From DATBLE01 sp963791425 (GTDB lineage: Bacteria; Actinomycetota; Thermoleophilia; Gaiellales; Gaiellaceae): a stretch of DNA of 64,000 nucleotides. The translations under genes and the position numbers were made by a program. Positions 38,584 through 46,699 of the stretch are shown piece by piece. The stretch spans positions 186,001 to 250,000 of the forward strand of contig CAWBSE010000002.1 in NCBI GenBank assembly GCA_963791425.1. Direction: 5' to 3'. The notes beneath the pieces are model-generated. The model did not search any database. It saw nothing but the letters and a program-made list of their open reading frames with translations, and was not told the DNA's origin. Position 1 is the first letter of the stretch. Each line of letters opens with the position of its first letter.

Positions 38584-38934
38584 ATGCAGTACGTGTGCCT
38601 GATCTACGGCGACGAGACGCTCGCCGGCCAGATGACCCCCGAAGAGGGCCAGGCGTTCATGGGCGAGTACTTCGCGTTCACCGAGTCGATCCGCGAGAGC
38701 GGAAACTTCGTCGACGGCAACGCGCTCCAGGACACCGGCACCGCGACGACCGTCCGCGTGCGCAACGGCGAGACGCTCGTCACCGACGGCCCGTTCGCGG
38801 AGACGAAGGAGCAACTCGGCGGCTACTACCTGATCGAGGCCAAGGACGCCGACGAGGCGTTCGCGATCGCGGCCCGCATCCCGTCGGCCCAGCACGGGTC
38901 GATCGAGGTGCGGCCGGTCGTCGTCTTCGAGTAG
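38584..38934 (+). CDS. YciI/DGPF-family protein, sigma-factor partner
   Basis: A 116-residue alpha-beta barrel protein of the YCII family with the defining DGPFAETKEQLGGYYLIEAKD stretch near 60-80. DGPF proteins are commonly encoded beside ECF sigma factors of the ECF42-type, as here. ATG 38584 follows a GGAGGC-like site (AAGGAGGCGAC). Its TAG is followed, in the same frame and after one codon, by the sigma-factor gene. Confidence 0.9.
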   Translation: MQYVCLIYGDETLAGQMTPEEGQAFMGEYFAFTESIRESGNFVDGNALQDTGTATTVRVRNGETLVTDGPFAETKEQLGGYYLIEAKDADEAFAIAARIPSAQHGSIEVRPVVVFE

Positions 38935-38937
38935 GAC

Positions 38938-40092
38938 CTGTCCATCGACGCGGTCACGCAGGCATTCCGGGAGGAGTTCGGGCGCGCGGTCGCGATCCTG
39001 ATCCGCGCGCTCGGTGACTTCGACCTCGCCGAGGACGCCGTCCAGGAAGCCTTCGCGATCGCCGCGGAGCGCTGGCCACAGAACGGCGTCCCGGCGAACC
39101 CGGGCGCCTGGATCGTCACGACCGCTCGCAACCGTGCGATCGACCGGATTCGCCGCGAGTCGAAGCGCCCGGCGCTCGAGCGACTCGCGGCGGTCGCGCC
39201 GGAGGAGGAGGACGACGAGGTGACGACGATCCCCGACGAGCGGCTGGCGCTGATCTTCACCTGCTGCCATCCGGCACTCGCCGTCGAGGCGCAGGTCGCG
39301 CTGACGCTCCGCCTGCTCGGCGGCCTGACCACGCCCGAGATCGCCCGCGCGTTCCTCACCTCGGAGCCGGCGATGGCCCAGCGGCTCGTCCGGGCGAAAC
39401 ACAAGATCCGCGCGGCCGGCATCCCGTTCCGCGTGCCCCCCGACGAGACGCTCCCGGAACGGCTCGGCGCCGTGCTGGCCGTGGTCTACCTGATCTTCAA
39501 CGCCGGCTACTCGGACGCCCGAGGCGAACTGAGCGCCGAGGCAATCCGTCTCGGCCGGACGCTCGCGACGCTCATGCCCGACGAGCCGGAGGCGCTCGGG
39601 CTGCTCGCGCTGATGCTCCTCCACGACTCGCGTCGTCGGGCGCGCGGCGACGGGAGGGTGCTGCTCGACGATCAGGACCGCTCGCTGTGGAACGCGGCGG
39701 AGATCGACGAGGGACGGTCGCTCCTCCGCCCCGAGGCGCCGGGGCCGTACCAGCTCCAGGCGGCGATCGCCGCGTGCCACACGGGTGCGGCCAGCGACTG
39801 GCCGCAGATCGTCCTCCTCTACGACCGGCTGCTGCGCCTCCAGCCCTCGCCCGTGGTCGAACTCAACCGCGCGGTCGCGGTCGCGATGGCGGAAAGCCCG
39901 GAGGCCGGGCTCGCCGAGATCGACAGGATCGAGGGCCTCGACGGGTACGGGTACTACCACTCGGCCCGCGGCGGCCTGCTGAAGCGGCTCGGCCGCGACG
40001 ATGACGCCCGGGCCGCCTACGAACGCGCGCTCGCCCTCGGGCCGGGCGAGACCGAGCGCGCGTTCCTCGAGCGGCAGCTCAGCTCGGGATAG
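38938..40092 (+). CDS. ECF sigma factor with long C-terminal extension, no canonical start codon
   Basis: Sigma region 2 is FREEFGRAVAILIRALGDFDLAEDAVQEAF with the DNA-melting block AWIVTTARNRAIDRIRRES; region 4 is IFTCCHPAL... GLTTPEIARAFLTSEPAMAQRLVRAKHKIR. The C-terminal 190 residues carry a TPR-like extension ending KRLGRDDDARAAYERALALG, as in ECF42-type sigma factors. The frame upstream of region 2 contains no ATG, GTG or TTG after the YciI TAG; CTG 38938 or ATC 38944 are the only candidates, and AGGA 38933-38936 would suit the latter. It overlaps the convergent RidA gene by 14 bases. Confidence 0.85.
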   Translation: MSIDAVTQAFREEFGRAVAILIRALGDFDLAEDAVQEAFAIAAERWPQNGVPANPGAWIVTTARNRAIDRIRRESKRPALERLAAVAPEEEDDEVTTIPDERLALIFTCCHPALAVEAQVALTLRLLGGLTTPEIARAFLTSEPAMAQRLVRAKHKIRAAGIPFRVPPDETLPERLGAVLAVVYLIFNAGYSDARGELSAEAIRLGRTLATLMPDEPEALGLLALMLLHDSRRRARGDGRVLLDDQDRSLWNAAEIDEGRSLLRPEAPGPYQLQAAIAACHTGAASDWPQIVLLYDRLLRLQPSPVVELNRAVAVAMAESPEAGLAEIDRIEGLDGYGYYHSARGGLLKRLGRDDDARAAYERALALGPGETERAFLERQLSSG

Positions 40093-40474
40093 CGGCGACG
40101 GCCTCGATCTCGAGCAGCGCGCCGGGAACGGCGAGCGCCGAGACCTCGACGAGCGTGCTCGCGGGCCGCGCCTCGCCGAAGAACTCCATCCGCACCGGGT
40201 TGATCTTCGGCCGGTCGTCCACGTCCAGCAGGTAGTGCACGACCTTGACCACGTCGTCGAACCCGCAGCCGGCCGCCTTCAGGCAGAGCTCCATGTTCCG
40301 GAACACCTGCCGCGCCTGCTCGGCGACGTCGCCCTCGCCGACGAGCTTCCCCTCGGCGTCGAGCGGCACGATCCCGGAGACGAACAGCAGGCCGCCCGCC
40401 TGGACCGCGTCGGTGTAGTGGCTGAGCGGCTCGGCCATCCCCTCGACACGGAATTCTTCGCGGTGATGGCTCAT
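40079..40474 (-). CDS. RidA/YjgF-family protein
   Basis: A 131-residue Rid-family protein. RidA hydrolyses reactive enamine/imine intermediates. The family core is visible as LLFVSGIVPLDAEGKLVGEGDVAEQARQVFRNM split over about 28-60, DDVVKVVHYLLDV, and PASTLVEVSALAVPGALLEIEAVA; the Arg of the active-site R-P-A-S-T is present as ARPAST. ATG 40474 overlaps the SRPBCC stop. It may detoxify products of a neighbour or be general. Confidence 0.9.
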   Translation of the reverse strand: MSHHREEFRVEGMAEPLSHYTDAVQAGGLLFVSGIVPLDAEGKLVGEGDVAEQARQVFRNMELCLKAAGCGFDDVVKVVHYLLDVDDRPKINPVRMEFFGEARPASTLVEVSALAVPGALLEIEAVAAIPS

Positions 40475-40911
40475 CCCGCGAAGTGCGCCTTCAGCGCGTC
40501 GAAGCCGCCCTGGAAGATCTCGTTCGCAAAGAAGCCCTCCCAGTGGCCGATCTGGTCGCGGTCGCAGTCGAAGGTCGTCCACCACTCGACGAAGCTCACG
40601 TTCCCGTCGGTGACCGGGGTCACCCGGATCGTCGCGCAGTAGTTGTCGACGTCGAACGGCGTCTTCTCGAAGTTGTACGTGTACGACCGATCCGCGTCGG
40701 AGTGGGTCAGCAGCCGCTCCCGGATGTGCGTGCCGTCCCCGAGCGTGAAGCTGCGGACGCCGCCGTCCTGGTCACCCGCCTTGCCGTCCTCGATCTCGCT
40801 CTCGACCACCAGCCCGCCGAGCCAGACCGGCAGCCCGTTGAAGTCGCGGATCCGTGCCCACACCTCGTCGGCGGGGGCGGCGATCACCGTGCTCGCGTAT
40901 GAACGTGCCAT
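40471..40911 (-). CDS. SRPBCC-family (START-like) protein
   Basis: A 146-residue SRPBCC domain: IAAPADEVWARIRDFNGLPVWLGGL at the start, then RSFTLGDGTHIRERLLTHSDADRSYTYNF (split over about 53-82) and a C-terminal long helix (FQGGFDALKAHF). These helix-grip proteins bind hydrophobic ligands or act as cyclases/hydrolases. ATG 40911 has GAGGAGGGA upstream. It is cotranscribed with the RidA gene (ATGA overlap) and divergent from a cupin. Confidence 0.87.
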   Translation of the reverse strand: MARSYASTVIAAPADEVWARIRDFNGLPVWLGGLVVESEIEDGKAGDQDGGVRSFTLGDGTHIRERLLTHSDADRSYTYNFEKTPFDVDNYCATIRVTPVTDGNVSFVEWWTTFDCDRDQIGHWEGFFANEIFQGGFDALKAHFAG

Positions 40912-40952
40912 CAGTCCCTCCTCTGTCGTTCCGGCGATCGTACAATCGACAC

Positions 40953-41300
40953 GTGGAACCGCAGTTCGTCCACTTCCCAGACGTGAAAGCGTTCGAGCTC
41001 GCCGCCGGCGTCGCCGGGCGGCCGCTGTTCGGCGAGGGCGCGATGCTCAACCTGATCGAGTTCGAGCCCGGATCGGTCGTGCCGCTGCACAGCCACGAGC
41101 ACGAGCAGCTCGGGATCGTGCTCCAGGGGATGCAGGCGCTCGTCGTCGACGGCGTCCCGCACGAGATGGGGTCGATGGACGGCTACGTGATCCCCGGGGG
41201 CGTCGAGCACTCCGCGTACTGCGGCCCCGACGGGGCGCTCGTCCTCGACATCTTCCGGCCGGTCCGCGAGGACTACCGGGAGCGCTGGAACTCGCTCTGA
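40953..41300 (+). CDS. Small cupin-domain protein
   Basis: A 115-residue cupin with motif 1 VPLHSHEHEQLGIVLQG and motif 2 SMDGYVIPGGVEHSAYCGPDG. Metal ligands His-His-Glu and a later His are present. GTG 40953 lies six bases after TACAAT (40941-40946), one of the clearest leaderless promoters in the window. Function unknown; many such proteins are sugar isomerase- or dioxygenase-like. It converges on the thioesterase gene. Confidence 0.85.
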   Translation: MEPQFVHFPDVKAFELAAGVAGRPLFGEGAMLNLIEFEPGSVVPLHSHEHEQLGIVLQGMQALVVDGVPHEMGSMDGYVIPGGVEHSAYCGPDGALVLDIFRPVREDYRERWNSL

Positions 41301-41303
41301 CCG

Positions 41304-41684
41304 TCAGGCGTCGAGCGCGGCCCTGAGCGCGTCGTCGAGCGGCTCCGGGTGGCCGTCGGCGTCGACGTGCACGACCGTGTGGCGGCCCTTGATGTGGGCC
41401 TCGCCGTCCTTGGCGATCGTCCACGCGTAGGTGACCGAGGTGCGGCCGACCTTCTCCACGCGCAGGCGGACGTCGATCTCGTCGTCGAAGCGCAGCACCT
41501 TCAGGTACTCGGCCTCGACCTTCCGCCGCGGGTAGTCGCCCCACTCGCCGTTCAGGATCCCGAGGCGGCGCATCAACTCCGTCTCGGCTGCCTCCGCCCA
41601 GCGGAACGCCGCCGTGAAATGGATCCGCCCCCCGGCGTCGGTGTCGACCCACGCCACACGCGTCTGGAGAGCCTGCTCGACCAC
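41304..41684 (-). CDS. Acyl-CoA thioesterase (hot-dog fold, 4-hydroxybenzoyl-CoA type)
   Basis: A 126-residue hot-dog protein. The N-terminal VAWVDTDAGGRIHFTAAFRWAEAAETELMR, split over about 10-40, has the Asp-containing motif of the 4HBT/YbgC class. The C-terminal part (VTYAWTIAKDGEAHIKGRHTVVHVD) completes the strand pattern. GTG 41684 follows TATCCT read leftward by seven bases and lies two bases after the formyltransferase stop, so it may be expressed both alone and with the operon. Confidence 0.88.
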   Translation of the reverse strand: MVEQALQTRVAWVDTDAGGRIHFTAAFRWAEAAETELMRRLGILNGEWGDYPRRKVEAEYLKVLRFDDEIDVRLRVEKVGRTSVTYAWTIAKDGEAHIKGRHTVVHVDADGHPEPLDDALRAALDA

Positions 41685-41686
41685 GG

Positions 41687-42508
41687 CTACAAGGATAGGG
41701 GCTCGGTCTCGAGCACCCAGACGGTCCCGTCGCCGCACACGACCGGACGGCCCTCCGGCCCCTCGAGCGACGCGCGCAGCACGCGCACACGCTCGCCGTC
41801 GAGCTCGGTGAGCGCCCCCGGCTCGACGCCGGGAATGAACCCGAACCGCCACGCCTGCACCTGGCGCGCGATCTCGGCGGCCGGACGGGTCCAGTCGATC
41901 TCGACGTACTCGGGCTCGAGGAAGGATTCGTAGGTCGCCAGCGACTCGTCCTGCGGCTCACCGGGATCTCCGGCGGCCGCGCGCTCGACGGCGATCGGGA
42001 GCAGGCGCCCCATGACCTCCGCGAACTTCGGCGTCAGCTCGTCCCAGGAATGCTCGTCGGCCAGCGGGATCGCCTCCTGGGCGAGGATCGCGCCGGTGTC
42101 GAGCTCCGGCTCCATGCGGTGGAACGTCATCCCGATCTCGGTCTCGCCGTTCCGGATCGCCCACGAAACGGGCAACGGCCCGCGGTGCCGGGGCAGCAGC
42201 GAGGGATGCGTGTTGACGACGCCGAGCGGCGGCACCGCCAGCGCCTCCGCCGGCAGCTTCCACGGGAACCCGAGGCAGAGCGCGAGGTCGGGCTCGAGCG
42301 CCGCCAGCAGCGGCGCGATCCGCTCGCGGGACGCCGGGACGACCACGTCGAGCTCCGCCGGGACCGAGCTGACGTGCGAGCCGAACTCGGTGTAGCGGTC
42401 GCCCATGCGCACGCAGAGCACGCCGACGGGTTCGTGGCCGATCCCGCCCAGCAGCTGCGTGTAGCCCTCGACCACCTGCGAGATCTGCGAGATCACCGCG
42501 ACGCGCAC
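41687..42508 (-). CDS. Formyltransferase-fold protein (methionyl-tRNA formyltransferase-like)
   Basis: A 273-residue protein with a formyl_transf_N domain and a partial C-terminal domain. The catalytic region reads VNTHPSLLPRHRGPLPVSWAIRNGE split over about 105-130, with the expected N-H and a downstream TFHRMEPELDTGAIL. Fmt itself acts on initiator tRNA, but that gene normally sits by def; here it lies beside an alcohol dehydrogenase and thioesterase, so a small-molecule substrate is likely. The GTG start 42508 is four bases beyond the dehydrogenase stop. Confidence 0.8.
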   Translation of the reverse strand: MRVAVISQISQVVEGYTQLLGGIGHEPVGVLCVRMGDRYTEFGSHVSSVPAELDVVVPASRERIAPLLAALEPDLALCLGFPWKLPAEALAVPPLGVVNTHPSLLPRHRGPLPVSWAIRNGETEIGMTFHRMEPELDTGAILAQEAIPLADEHSWDELTPKFAEVMGRLLPIAVERAAAGDPGEPQDESLATYESFLEPEYVEIDWTRPAAEIARQVQAWRFGFIPGVEPGALTELDGERVRVLRASLEGPEGRPVVCGDGTVWVLETEPLSL

Positions 42509-42512
42509 GGTG

Positions 42513-43613
42513 TCAGCCTCCGGGCGTGACGAGCACGCGGCCGGGCGATCCCGACAGCGACTCGTCGATCGCGTCGTTGATCCGATCGAGCGGGAAGCTC
42601 GGGCCAAGGAGCTCGCGCAGCTTCAGCCGCCCGGCGCGCACATGGCCGAGCAGGATCGGCAGCGAGACGGCGGGATCCTCCGAGCCGTACATCGTCCCGG
42701 TCAGGAACTTCTCGCGGCGGTTGAACTCGCCCGGGTCGATGTCCAGCCGCATCCCGGCCGGCGGCAGACCGACGATCACGCACGTTCCGCTCGAGCGCGT
42801 GTACCGCAGCGCCAGCGTGGTCGTGTCGGGGTTGCCGACCGCGTCGAAGGCGTAGTCGGCGCCGTCGGGGAGCAGCCCCTTCATCAGCTCCTTCACGTCG
42901 TCGGGTGTCGCGGTGTGCGTCGCGCCGAGCTCACGGACGAGGTCGAGCCGCGCCTCGAGCGGATCGACGCACACGATCGTCTCGGCGCCGGCGATCCGCG
43001 CGCCCTGGACGACGAACTGCCCCACGCCGCCCGCGCCGACGATGAACGCCGTTCCCCCGGCCTGCATCCGCGCCGCGAACAGCACCGCGCCGACGCCGGT
43101 CAGCGCCGCGCAGCCGAGCAGCGCGGCCTCCTCCAGCGGGATGTCGCCGCCGGTCGGGAGCGCGGCGCGCTCGGTGACGACCAGCCGCTCGCTCATCGCG
43201 CCCGTCGCCGTGCCGCGGTAGAGCGTCTCGCCGTCGAGCGTCATCCCGGTGGTGCCGTCGACGAGCGTGCCGGCGCCGATCGCGCGGTGCAGGTTCACGC
43301 AGGCGGCGGGCCGGCCGCGGCGGCAGTCGTCGCATGCGCCGCAGGCGGGCGCCCACGAGAGCACGACCTCGTCGCCGGGCTTCAGCGACGTCACGGCCGC
43401 GCCGACCGCCTCGACCACGCCGGCGCCCTCGTGCCCGAGCACGACCGGCGTCGGCCGCACCCATTCGCCCTTGATCGAGTGGAGGTCGGTGCCGCAGATC
43501 CCGACGGCGCTCATCCGGACGAGGACGTCGTTCGCGCGCGGCTCGTCGAGGTCGATCTCGCGCACTTCGAGCGGCATGCCCGCGCCGTAGAAGACGGCCG
43601 CGCGCGACTTCAT
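42513..43613 (-). CDS. Zinc-dependent alcohol dehydrogenase (MDR family)
   Basis: A 366-residue MDR dehydrogenase. It has the catalytic zinc ligands C40-region (VGICGTDLHSIKG) and GHEGAGVVEAVG, the structural four-cysteine loop CGACDDCRRGRPAAC, and a Rossmann site IVGAGGVGQFVVQGARIAGA. It resembles class III or NDMA-type dehydrogenases, which act on aldehyde adducts or benzylic alcohols. ATG 43613 overlaps the preceding DUF2652 stop by four bases. Confidence 0.92.
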   Translation of the reverse strand: MKSRAAVFYGAGMPLEVREIDLDEPRANDVLVRMSAVGICGTDLHSIKGEWVRPTPVVLGHEGAGVVEAVGAAVTSLKPGDEVVLSWAPACGACDDCRRGRPAACVNLHRAIGAGTLVDGTTGMTLDGETLYRGTATGAMSERLVVTERAALPTGGDIPLEEAALLGCAALTGVGAVLFAARMQAGGTAFIVGAGGVGQFVVQGARIAGAETIVCVDPLEARLDLVRELGATHTATPDDVKELMKGLLPDGADYAFDAVGNPDTTTLALRYTRSSGTCVIVGLPPAGMRLDIDPGEFNRREKFLTGTMYGSEDPAVSLPILLGHVRAGRLKLRELLGPSFPLDRINDAIDESLSGSPGRVLVTPGG

Positions 43614-44674
43614 GCCGCCACTCCGACGATCGACTGTTCGAGCCGGGAAAGGTCTCCGCGCAGCTCGCGCTCGGCGTACGACCGGCACAGCCGGCGCTTC
43701 ACAGCCCCGGGCAGCGGCGCCGTCAGGTCGACGTCGAGCCGCAGCCGCGTTCCGCCGCCGACGGGCTCCAGCCGCCACGAGAGCAGCGCGCGCACGCCCG
43801 AGCGGGGACGCACCTCCTCGCTGAAGTAGGCGAACGGCTGCCAGTCGACGATCGTGTGGTCGATCACGCTGCCTCCGTGATAGCAGTGATAGACGGCGCC
43901 CGGGCCGGTACGGCCGTCGGCCGAGAGCTCGGCCTCGACCGTCCGCTCGCCGACCCACTGCGAGCGCAGCCGCGGATCGTTCAGCCACTCCCAGACAGTT
44001 GCGGGCGTTGCGGGGAGGTCGAGCTCTGCGAACCAGTGCGACGACGCGAGCGGTGGAACCCCCGCCGCCGGGCGGCACGCCATCCGCTCGTCGAGGTCGA
44101 GCGTGGCGGTGTCGACGCCTCCGAGGTGCTCGTACTCCTCGACGCGCCGGTGCATCCCCGTCGCCTCGATCCCGAGCGACGAGAGCGCGGCGTCCGTGAA
44201 CAGCGCGTATCCGCGCCAGCCGGTCTCGGACTCGATCCCGTTCTTGAGCAACCGGTGCACGACGTTGACGTCGGTGCCGACCGGCGTTCGCGAGCCGCCG
44301 ACGTCCTGCCAGGCGAAGCCGCCGAAGTGGGTGACGAACTTGAGGTCGAGGTCGTCGATCCGGCTGCAGGCGCCGCAGCCGCACGTCGTGCGCGCCGACA
44401 TCACGCCGCGCCGCATGCGGAAGGCGGCGTAGGTCGCCTCGATCAGCTCCAGCAGCGTCTCGCCGCGGGCGACGACGTCGGCCGGCCCGTGCACGAAGAC
44501 GGCGTCGCCCTCGACCGCGGCCAGCTCGAGCGGCGGCGACAGCCCGTCGAGCATCGACTGGATCAGCTCGGCCAGGATCCCGGTCGCGTGCTCGAGCTCG
44601 GTACCGGCGAGGAAGCCCGTGTAGCCGGAGACGTCGGCAAGGACGAGGTATCCCTGCTCGACGTCCGGCGACAC
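43610..44674 (-). CDS. DUF2652 protein fused to an SRPBCC domain
   Basis: A 354-residue fusion. Residues 1-190 contain GYLVLADVSGYTGFLAGTELEHATGILAELIQSMLDG, split over about 8-46, and VEGDAVFVHGPADV, which resemble the DUF2652/class III cyclase-like fold but without the metal Asp/GD pair arrangement. A Cys cluster CGCGAC is at about 97-102. From about 210, LPATPATVWEWLNDPRLRSQWVG begins an SRPBCC domain. The start is GTG 44674. It overlaps the dehydrogenase start, so it belongs with that pathway. Confidence 0.75.
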   Translation of the reverse strand: MSPDVEQGYLVLADVSGYTGFLAGTELEHATGILAELIQSMLDGLSPPLELAAVEGDAVFVHGPADVVARGETLLELIEATYAAFRMRRGVMSARTTCGCGACSRIDDLDLKFVTHFGGFAWQDVGGSRTPVGTDVNVVHRLLKNGIESETGWRGYALFTDAALSSLGIEATGMHRRVEEYEHLGGVDTATLDLDERMACRPAAGVPPLASSHWFAELDLPATPATVWEWLNDPRLRSQWVGERTVEAELSADGRTGPGAVYHCYHGGSVIDHTIVDWQPFAYFSEEVRPRSGVRALLSWRLEPVGGGTRLRLDVDLTAPLPGAVKRRLCRSYAERELRGDLSRLEQSIVGVAA

Positions 44675-44690
44675 GGGCTTCCCGCTCAGC

Positions 44691-45302
44691 TCACGTTGCG
44701 AGCGCCGCGATGACGGACTTGCAGTCGGTCACCGTCGACACGTTCTGCAGCGCGTAGTTGATCGACGCGTTGTGCCAGTCGGCGTTCATCGTCGAGCAGC
44801 CGTCCTCGGGGACGAGCATGTAGTAGCCCTTGTCCGCGCCGGTGCGGGCGGTGTGCTCGATCGACATGTTCGTCCACGCGCCGCTGACGACCACGTGGTC
44901 GACGCCGAGGCCGCTGAGCAGCGACTCGAGCTTCGTGTCCTGCCAGCCCGACATCCGCATCTTCTCGACGACGAAGTCGCCCCGCTTCGGCTCCAGGCCG
45001 GCGACGGGCTTCGCGCCCCACGTGCCGCGGACGAGCGCCCCGCCGGCGACACCCTCGAAGAGCGGCGCGTTCAGCTTCAGGCCGGGCGCGCCCTTCTCGA
45101 CGATGTAGTGGACGTGGATCACGGGAGCGCCGGCCTTGCGGAACGCGGCCGCGAGGCGCTTGACGTTGTTGACGACGTTCTGCTCCTTCGCGTGCTCCGG
45201 CGACCCGGACTCGGCGAACGCGCCCTTCTCGATGATCACGTCGTTCTGGAGGTCCTGGATCAGGAGCGCGGTGCGCTTCGGGTCCAGCTTCAGCTTTGCC
45301 AT
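44691..45302 (-). CDS. Isochorismatase-like hydrolase lacking the catalytic cysteine
   Basis: A 203-residue alpha/beta protein of the isochorismatase-like cysteine hydrolase family. Asp17 (IQDLQND) and Lys114 (VVEKMRM) of the triad are in place, but the position of the nucleophile reads GAWTNMSIEHTAR, with Ser147 instead of Cys (usual form TNVCVE.TAR). It may therefore be inactive, a binding protein, or serine-dependent. ATG 45302 lies nine bases after the SMP-30 stop. Family members include maleamate and carbamoylsarcosine amidases. Confidence 0.85.
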   Translation of the reverse strand: MAKLKLDPKRTALLIQDLQNDVIIEKGAFAESGSPEHAKEQNVVNNVKRLAAAFRKAGAPVIHVHYIVEKGAPGLKLNAPLFEGVAGGALVRGTWGAKPVAGLEPKRGDFVVEKMRMSGWQDTKLESLLSGLGVDHVVVSGAWTNMSIEHTARTGADKGYYMLVPEDGCSTMNADWHNASINYALQNVSTVTDCKSVIAALAT

Positions 45303-45311
45303 GGTCTCTCC

Positions 45312-46234
45312 TTAGCTCATGTACGGCTCGCGGCGCGGGCCGACCTTCGTCTCGAAGGCGTACAGCGACGTCGAGCTCGGGACGAACAGCGTGTGCCAGT
45401 CGGGGCCGCCCCAGGTCAGGTTGCCGACGTTCTCCGGGATCCCGACCGTGCCGAGATGCTCGCCGTCGGAGCTGATCACCCAGACGCCGCCCGGGCCGGT
45501 GACCCAGATGTTGCCCTGCTCGTCGCACTTCATCCCGTCCGGGATGCCCTCCTCGATCACGCCCGAGCCGACGCCCTCGAAGAACATGCGGCCGTTCGAG
45601 AGCGACGCCGCCGGAACCGACGTCGTAGACCTTGATCCACGCGCCCGGCGTGTCGTTGATGTAGAGCAGCGACTCGTCCGGCGAGAAGCAGAGGCCGTTC
45701 GGCTGCTCGTACTCGTCCTTCTCGACGACGAGCTCCGGGTCGCCGCCGCCGGGCGCGATGCGGAAGACGCCCTGCCAGCCGAGCACGCGATCCCGTTCGA
45801 GCCCGAAGCCGGGCATGCGCCCGTACCACGGGTCGGAGAACCAGATCGAGCCGTCGGACTTCACGCACACGTCGTTCGGGCTGTTCAGCTCCTGGCCCTC
45901 GTAGTGCGACGCGAGCACCTCACGGGTGCCGTCCTTGCCGTCCGGGTCGGTGCGGATCGAGCGAGCTGGTCGAGTGCTCGCACACGATCAGGCGGCCGTC
46001 CGCGTCGAGGGTCATGCCGTTGGCCTTGTTGCTCGGGCTCAGCACCTCGGTGACGCCGTTCGCCTCGTCCCAGCGCCGGCGCGTGTCGCCCGGCATGTCC
46101 GAGAAGAGCAGGAACTGCCCGCCCGGGTTCCAGATCGGCCCTTCCGTGAAGGTGAAACCGGTGCCGAGCTGCTTGACCTCGACGTTCACGTCGACGAGGC
46201 TCGCGAGCTTGTCGGACTTCACGTCTACGCCCAC
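45312..46234 (-). CDS. SMP-30/gluconolactonase-family protein, two frameshifts
   Basis: A six-bladed propeller lactonase. Blocks include TFTEGPIWNPGGQFLLFSD (metal Glu), NKANGMTLDADGRLIVCEH, ELNSPNDVCVKSDGSIWFSDPWYG (metal Asn/Asp), EQPNGLCFSPDESLLYI and IPDGMKCDEQGNIWVTG. Single inserted bases near 45610 (GGC-G-TCG) and 45962 (CTC-G-ATC) split it; removing both gives 306 residues, the normal length. ATG 46234. It probably opens a lactone of a sugar acid or an aromatic-degradation intermediate. Confidence 0.88.
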
Positions 46235-46292
46235 GCTCTTCCTCCCTCTTGTCGTTCGAAAGACGTGAGCGAACCTAACAGAGAAGGCTTGG

Positions 46293-46694
46293 TCAGTCTT
46301 CGTCAGACGCTTCGAAATCGAGCGCGAGCGAGTTGATGCAGTAGCGCTGCCCGGTCGGGTTCGGGCCGTCCGGGAACACGTGCCCGAGATGCGAGTCGCA
46401 CGTGGCGCACCGCACCTCGACGCGCCGCATGCCGTGGCTCGTGTCCGTCTCCGTCTCGATCGCGTCCTCGTCGACCGCCTGGAAGAAGCTGGGCCAGCCG
46501 GAGCCCGAGTCGAACTTCGCGTCGGTGCGGAACAGCTCGGCCCCGCACGCGCCGCACCTGAAGACGCCGTCCTCCTTGACGAAGTTCAGGTCGCCCGACC
46601 ACGGCGGCTCGGTCGCCGCGCACCTGAGGATCGCGTACCGGTCGGGGTCCAGCTCTTGCTGCCATTGCTCGTCTGTCTTGCGAATTTTCTCCAT
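46293..46694 (-). CDS. msrB: Peptide-methionine (R)-S-oxide reductase MsrB
   Basis: A 133-residue MsrB that repairs methionine-R-sulfoxide. It has two structural zinc CxxC pairs (FRCGACGAE and VRCATCDSH), GWPSF, and the active site GQRYCINSLAL with the catalytic Cys. Its substrate-binding HLGHVFPDGPNPTGQ stretch is intact. ATG 46694 is five bases past the XdhC gene stop. Its place in a maturation operon is probably incidental. Confidence 0.95.
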   Translation of the reverse strand: MEKIRKTDEQWQQELDPDRYAILRCAATEPPWSGDLNFVKEDGVFRCGACGAELFRTDAKFDSGSGWPSFFQAVDEDAIETETDTSHGMRRVEVRCATCDSHLGHVFPDGPNPTGQRYCINSLALDFEASDED

Positions 46695-46699
46695 GCAGT

